A stretch of DNA of 64,000 nucleotides from JBDRKE01 sp043814315 (lineage in GTDB: Bacteria; Omnitrophota; Gorgyraeia; Gygaellales; Profunditerraquicolaceae): assembly GCA_043814315.1 (NCBI GenBank), contig JBDRKE010000010.1, forward strand, positions 1 to 64,000, written 5' to 3'. Shown here in pieces: positions 63,920 through 64,000 of this stretch (positions are counted from its first letter, which is position 1; each line of letters opens with the position of its first letter). The notes below the pieces were generated by a model, which saw only the letters and a program-made list of their open reading frames with translations, searched no databases and was not told the DNA's origin. The translations under genes and the position numbers were made by a program.

Positions 63920-64000
63920 ATGGAAGAAGCGATAAAAAAAGCTGATGTTTTGATCGAGGCTTTACCCTACATTAAGAAATTCCATAAGAAAGTCATAGTG
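63920..64000 (+). CDS. argB: Acetylglutamate kinase, N-terminal fragment (cut by window end)
   Basis: 27 codons are visible: MEEAIKKADVLIEALPYIKK then FHKKVIV, the usual start of ArgB just before its glycine-rich loop. AAGGAA lies before the ATG. The position after argJ supports the call. The rest lies outside the window. Confidence 0.82.
   Translation, partial: MEEAIKKADVLIEALPYIKKFHKKVIV

Overview
The window looks like a chromosomal segment of an uncultivated Gram-negative bacterium. The best guess is Omnitrophota (former OP3) or a close relative in the PVC group. This rests on very large exported ORFs, a secretin-based type IV pilus system, TamB-like and lipoprotein genes, and intergenic space crowded with palindromic repeats. 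It is inference: no marker was searched. Gene content is mostly ordinary housekeeping, coded on the + strand except for four reverse genes at 48764-54129.

Layout. 1-1998: 3' part of an rRNA operon (23S, 5S, terminator). The 23S gene is split by a group I intron (620-1330) that encodes an I-CreI-like homing endonuclease. 1999-3987: a DUF2284 gene, a probably frameshifted small membrane gene, a tandem repeat and a promoter-leader-terminator unit. 3988-16207: two adjacent giant genes for exported proteins of 1634 and 2409 aa. They share an N-terminal region (signal peptide plus about 320 aa) and a C-terminal region of about 110 aa. Between these ends the first carries two fructose-1,6-bisphosphate aldolase/phosphatase-like domains, the first degenerate and the second intact. 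The second carries phosphoglycerate kinase-, GAPDH- and enolase-like domains with most catalytic residues kept. This pair is the most unusual content of the window.

16337-25359: aldolases (DRE-TIM type and KDPG type), YggT, a cysteine-cluster protein, Dus, a glucan phosphorylase, a TamB-like protein, GreA, a lipoprotein and a cupin. 25563-35539: recG, rsmD, coaD, a DUF177 gene, rpmF, plsX, fabH, fabD, fabG, acpP and fabF, the common lipid-synthesis order. 35667-39691: leuC, leuD, leuB and asd-like genes. 39818-59188: type IV pilus/type II secretion genes: a GGDEF-ATPase-HEAT protein, two GspE/PilB ATPases (one with its N-terminal domain as a separate gene), PilC/GspF, pseudopilins and an aspartic protease on the reverse strand, then HTH-PilN-PilO-PilP-PilQ-PilM-PilZ. 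59211-60986: truA, rplM, rpsI. 61455-64000: argC, argJ and the start of argB.

A second theme is repeats. Long imperfect AT-rich inverted repeats sit in many gene gaps and often end 1-3 bases before a start codon that has no Shine-Dalgarno. GC-rich palindromes occur in the gaps and inside genes (fabD, and probably rsmD and argC). In two unrelated palindrome families, paired copies have inverted outer flanks but loops in the same orientation, as if the loop flips independently of the arms.
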